16,416 nucleotides of DNA from Bacteroidales bacterium UBA3742 (GTDB taxonomy: Bacteria; Bacteroidota; Bacteroidia; Bacteroidales; Paludibacteraceae). Within the stretch, counting starts at the first letter, position 1; each line of letters begins with the position of its first letter. The stretch is from positions 1 to 16,416 of the forward strand of contig DFGU01000042.1 in assembly GCA_002371785.1 (NCBI GenBank), given 5' to 3'. Shown here piece after piece: positions 14,683 through 16,416 of this stretch. Both the position numbers and the translations under genes were made by a program. A model generated the notes under the pieces. It saw only the letters and a program-made list of their open reading frames with translations, had not been told where the DNA came from and did no database searches.

Positions 14683-15573
14683 TCATCTCACCTCTTTCAG
14701 CACCAAATCCGGGTTCCAATCCATTTTCATGATGGCAGACAGTTTCTTGCCTAAATCCTTGACGGAATGGCCGCAGTGGTAGAGCGTATCATCAATGATA
14801 ATCCAACGGTCATGCGAGGATTTGGACCACTTGTGGGTATTGATTGGTTGTTTGCCCTTGGATGCGTTATGTGCGTCACGAATGGATTTGTATTCGCCAT
14901 CAGAATAGATATCCGCCGTTACACCTTTTCCACGAACATCCAGCATCTCGAACGTAGCGGCATCAATATACGGATCAATAATGATGACACGATTAGAAGC
15001 TGTCTTAATCAACTTCTCCAGCAGTACGCGTGCCTCAAAGAACTCTCCCTCAAAGAAAATTTGCTCTACGGGAGGCATATTGGTGCGAACAAAGAAGTCA
15101 ATCTTTTCCTCGACCGCCTCTAATCTACGTTCATGAGACATCAAACGATTGTCAACGCGTTCCTCTACAGCTAAGATACGTTGATTAACGGCATAGCCAC
15201 GAAGAGTATAATCACGTAAAATTTTCGTAGCCCATTGACGGAAACGCGTACCAGTTTGAGACTTCACACGATATCCCACAGAAATAATAACATCCAGGTT
15301 ATAGAACTTTGTTCTATACGTCTTTCCGTCCTGGGCAGTTAGTAAGGATTCCTTACATACTGAATCCCGTTCCAATTCATGCTCTTTAAATATGTTTCCT
15401 ATGTGCAAGGTGATATTATTACGGGAAGTGTTGAATAGCATACTCATTTGTTGTTGCGTAAGCCAAACAGTATTATCAGATACTTGCACTTCTAATTGTA
15501 ACGTATTATCATCTGTTCGATATATAACTACACCTTCTTGATTCGGGTTGTATGGTACTATTCCGTTTGCCAT
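14683..15573 (-). CDS. RhuM-family DNA-binding protein with C-terminal PLD-like domain
   Basis: Two-part protein of 296 residues from ATG 15573. Residues about 14-130 match the RhuM (Salmonella pathogenicity island 3) family: VWLTQQQMSMLF and TSRNNITLHI form the winged-helix region (36-58), followed by FYNLDVIISVGYRV (90-103) and FRQWATKILRDY. A short coiled coil (about 133-165) leads to a C-terminal domain with VIIIDPYID (196-204) and SHDRWIIIDDTLYHCG (253-268), a phospholipase-D-like active-site pattern H254-x-R256 with D261/D262 and then S270/K272/D273. RhuM and related phage-type proteins are often found with restriction systems and defence islands. The N-terminal extension to 15609 is less likely because it would leave a leader of only about ten bases. 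Cellular function is unknown; DNA binding is inferred. Confidence 0.88.
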   Translation of the reverse strand: MANGIVPYNPNQEGVVIYRTDDNTLQLEVQVSDNTVWLTQQQMSMLFNTSRNNITLHIGNIFKEHELERDSVCKESLLTAQDGKTYRTKFYNLDVIISVGYRVKSQTGTRFRQWATKILRDYTLRGYAVNQRILAVEERVDNRLMSHERRLEAVEEKIDFFVRTNMPPVEQIFFEGEFFEARVLLEKLIKTASNRVIIIDPYIDAATFEMLDVRGKGVTADIYSDGEYKSIRDAHNASKGKQPINTHKWSKSSHDRWIIIDDTLYHCGHSVKDLGKKLSAIMKMDWNPDLVLKEVR

Positions 15574-15604
15574 AGTTTGTTGTTTTCTTGGGTCGTGCAA
15601 AAAA

Positions 15605-15627
15605 TGCACATACCAAATTTGGGTGCA
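15605..15627. promoter_or_regulatory. Dyad at the RhuM-like gene's transcription start, possible operator
   Basis: The perfect palindrome CCAAATTTGG (15613-15622) is flanked by TGCAC (15605-15609) and GTGCA (15623-15627). It overlaps the end of the -7 box and the predicted transcription start, where a repressor (perhaps the gene's own product) could bind. It could equally fold as an RNA hairpin. Confidence 0.4.
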
Positions 15628-15656
15628 AAGGTACTGCTTTTTTTTGAGATACGCAA
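15626..15656 (-). promoter_or_regulatory. Promoter of the RhuM-like gene
   Basis: On the minus strand TTG (15656-15654), a 20-bp spacer and TACCTTTG (15633-15626). Over 33 positions it is identical to the ychF promoter except at three bases. Confidence 0.85.
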
Positions 15657-15711
15657 GAAAATGGACAATTAATGGTGGAAAATTTGGAAAAGCGAAAAAA
15701 ATGTATTATCT

Positions 15712-15846
15712 ATGCAGAAAATTTTGAAAGCTATGAAAGTTAAATGGACAGCGTTAGTAGATGACGCAAGCGGAGGTTTGGACTCTAAGCACTATGCACG
15801 GCATGAGATGAGTTTGGCCTTGAAAGAGGGCAGAGAGATTGAATAG
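15712..15846 (+). CDS. Possible 44-residue hydrophilic protein
   Basis: Small ORF beginning MQKILKAMKVKWTALVDD and ending ALKEGREIE, rich in charged residues, with no membrane segment. A second start at M8 is possible. No clear TAnnTTTG promoter or ribosome binding site precedes it. A stable hairpin begins 25 bases after its stop, which fits a short gene with its own terminator. It is not recognised as any known family and is divergent from the RhuM-like gene. Confidence 0.35.
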   Translation: MQKILKAMKVKWTALVDDASGGLDSKHYARHEMSLALKEGREIE

Positions 15847-15870
15847 AGCCGGTTTATTGAAAGTAGTGAG

Positions 15871-15911
15871 AGGGTGCTCAGGATGGTTTCAGCAACCATT
15901 GAGCACCCTTT
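15871..15911 (+). terminator. Strong hairpin, possible terminator of the 44-residue ORF
   Basis: AGGGTGCTCA (15871-15880) pairs perfectly with TGAGCACCCT (15900-15909), and ATGGTT (15883-15888) with AACCAT (15894-15899), leaving a GG bulge and a 5-base loop. Only three T follow, so termination may be weak. The 3' arm is made of two units of the adjacent 11-bp repeat. Confidence 0.45.
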
Positions 15912-15981
15912 CAGCATCCATTGAGCATCCATTGAGCATCCATTGGAAGGTAAAGGCAAGGTGAAGGCAAAGTGAAGAAAG
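15889..15981. repeat. Array of 11-bp tandem repeats, two unit types
   Basis: Five contiguous 11-bp units related to TGAGCATCCAT (15889-15943), a 5-base link, then three 11-bp units related to GGTGAAGGCAA (15949-15981). Two of the first type are identical. No ORF uses the region convincingly. Confidence 0.85.
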
Positions 15982-15997
15982 ACTAAACGAAACTGAC

Positions 15998-16130
15998 GCC
16001 GATTATCAATCGGCAAAAGTAGAAGAAAAAAATAAACGCGAGCCTGACGACTCGCGCACGGAACAAAAATACACATCCGGATGATATCCGGAAACAATTG
16101 ACAAAACATACTCCGGCATCAAATGTCGGA
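15998..16130 (+). other. Series of four short hairpins upstream of the riboswitch
   Basis: Non-coding stretch with four separate inverted repeats: GCCGAT/ATCGGC (15998-16014), CGCGAG/CTCGCG (about 16036-16055), CCGGAT/ATCCGG (about 16069-16091) and TCCGGCAT/ATGTCGGA (about 16112-16130). They may belong to the leader RNA of the riboswitch transcript. No gene is seen. Confidence 0.45.
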
Positions 16131-16169
16131 CTAATAGACAAAGGGCGCCGGATCCGATCCCGCGGAATT

Positions 16170-16410
16170 CGAAGAAAGCACATCTCCGCGCTTACTCGCG
16201 GAGAAGGGAACGGCGTCGGAACAAGCTTGCAAGACCGAAACGCACTAGGCGCGTTTAACTTGCCGCTGTTCCTCCTTTCCCCACGAAGTATCACTACGTT
16301 AGCACTTCGCGAGGGCCCCAGAGAGCATCCCTGCGATTACGCCACTATTCTTAGGAATGGGAAGGCAGCAAGGAAGCGACGAAGTCAGAAGACCTGCCGT
16401 ATGACGGAAA
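16170..16410 (+). ncRNA. Cobalamin riboswitch, 5' border uncertain; target gene outside the window
   Basis: The 3' part carries the B12 box AGTCAGAAGACCTGCC (16383-16398). Upstream is GCCACTATTC/GAATGGGAAGGC (16341-16365), matching the conserved hairpin with GTGGGAAG-like 3' side seen in btuB-type riboswitches. The 5' part has a perfect hairpin CTCCGCG/CGCGGAG (16184-16203) followed directly by AGGGAA (16205-16210), as in the P2-J region of the family. The segment from CGGC (16211) to GCCG (16262-16265) replaces the usual short P4-P5 hairpin with a longer, structured insert, and the standard GGTGnAAnTCC loop is not seen. By family knowledge it would repress a downstream cobalamin transport or synthesis gene when adenosyl- or aquocobalamin is present. 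Confidence 0.78.
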
Positions 16411-16416
16411 AGCAAA

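Noticed and set aside
16143..16230. Cluster of common restriction sites (GGCGCC, GGATCC, CCGCGG, GAATTC, AAGCTT) suggesting a vector polylinker or assembly artefact
   Set aside because: The sites fall in and beside the stems of a natural cobalamin riboswitch and are partly spread out, so chance palindromes in GC-rich structured RNA are the simpler explanation.
16170..16416. tmRNA or RNase P RNA at the right edge
   Set aside because: No tag-peptide reading frame, tRNA-like end or RNase P core sequences are present; the B12 box identifies a cobalamin riboswitch.

Overview
This window looks like a chromosomal segment of a gut-type Bacteroidales (Bacteroidota). Four things support this: promoters of the TTTG-N(19-21)-TAnnTTTG type, a fused SecD-SecF protein, a serine palmitoyltransferase with Bacteroides-like motifs, and weak Shine-Dalgarno use. 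The species cannot be named from the sequence. Most genes are housekeeping, with balanced base composition and no insertion sequence, tRNA, rRNA or CRISPR array visible.

Layout. (1) 1-1262: partial ychF (minus) and mdh (plus) diverge from two well-formed promoters. (2) 2205-7001: after a compound hairpin comes a plus-strand run: serine palmitoyltransferase, a short-chain dehydrogenase, LdcA and a phosphoethanolamine transferase. The first two plausibly make the sphingoid base. LdcA acts in cell-wall recycling, and the last gene decorates an envelope lipid. A four-helix membrane protein converges on this run from the minus strand. (3) 7490-10526: a MATE exporter and dipeptidase PepD overlap by 23 bases and end at a bidirectional terminator. 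(4) 10531-14127: SecDF (minus), with two tiny putative ORFs upstream of its promoter. (5) 14151-15573: a GtrA-family protein and a RhuM-type DNA-binding protein with a PLD-like C-terminal domain, both minus. (6) 15574-16416: no large gene. It holds a possible 44-residue ORF, an 11-bp repeat array, a series of hairpins, and a cobalamin riboswitch at the right edge whose target gene lies outside the window.

The most unusual signal is a family of degenerate 7-bp tandem repeats at nine loci. They fill two intergenic spacers of the sphingolipid operon, fill the whole interval from the pepD stop codon to its terminator, lie between two divergent promoters, and sit in frame inside three protein-coding genes (ldcA, pepD and the gtrA-like gene). 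At one locus the loss of a single unit would fuse two tiny ORFs. The unit words differ between loci but the 7-bp period is constant. This resembles the heptanucleotide STRR repeats of cyanobacteria. What makes and spreads these repeats is not visible here.
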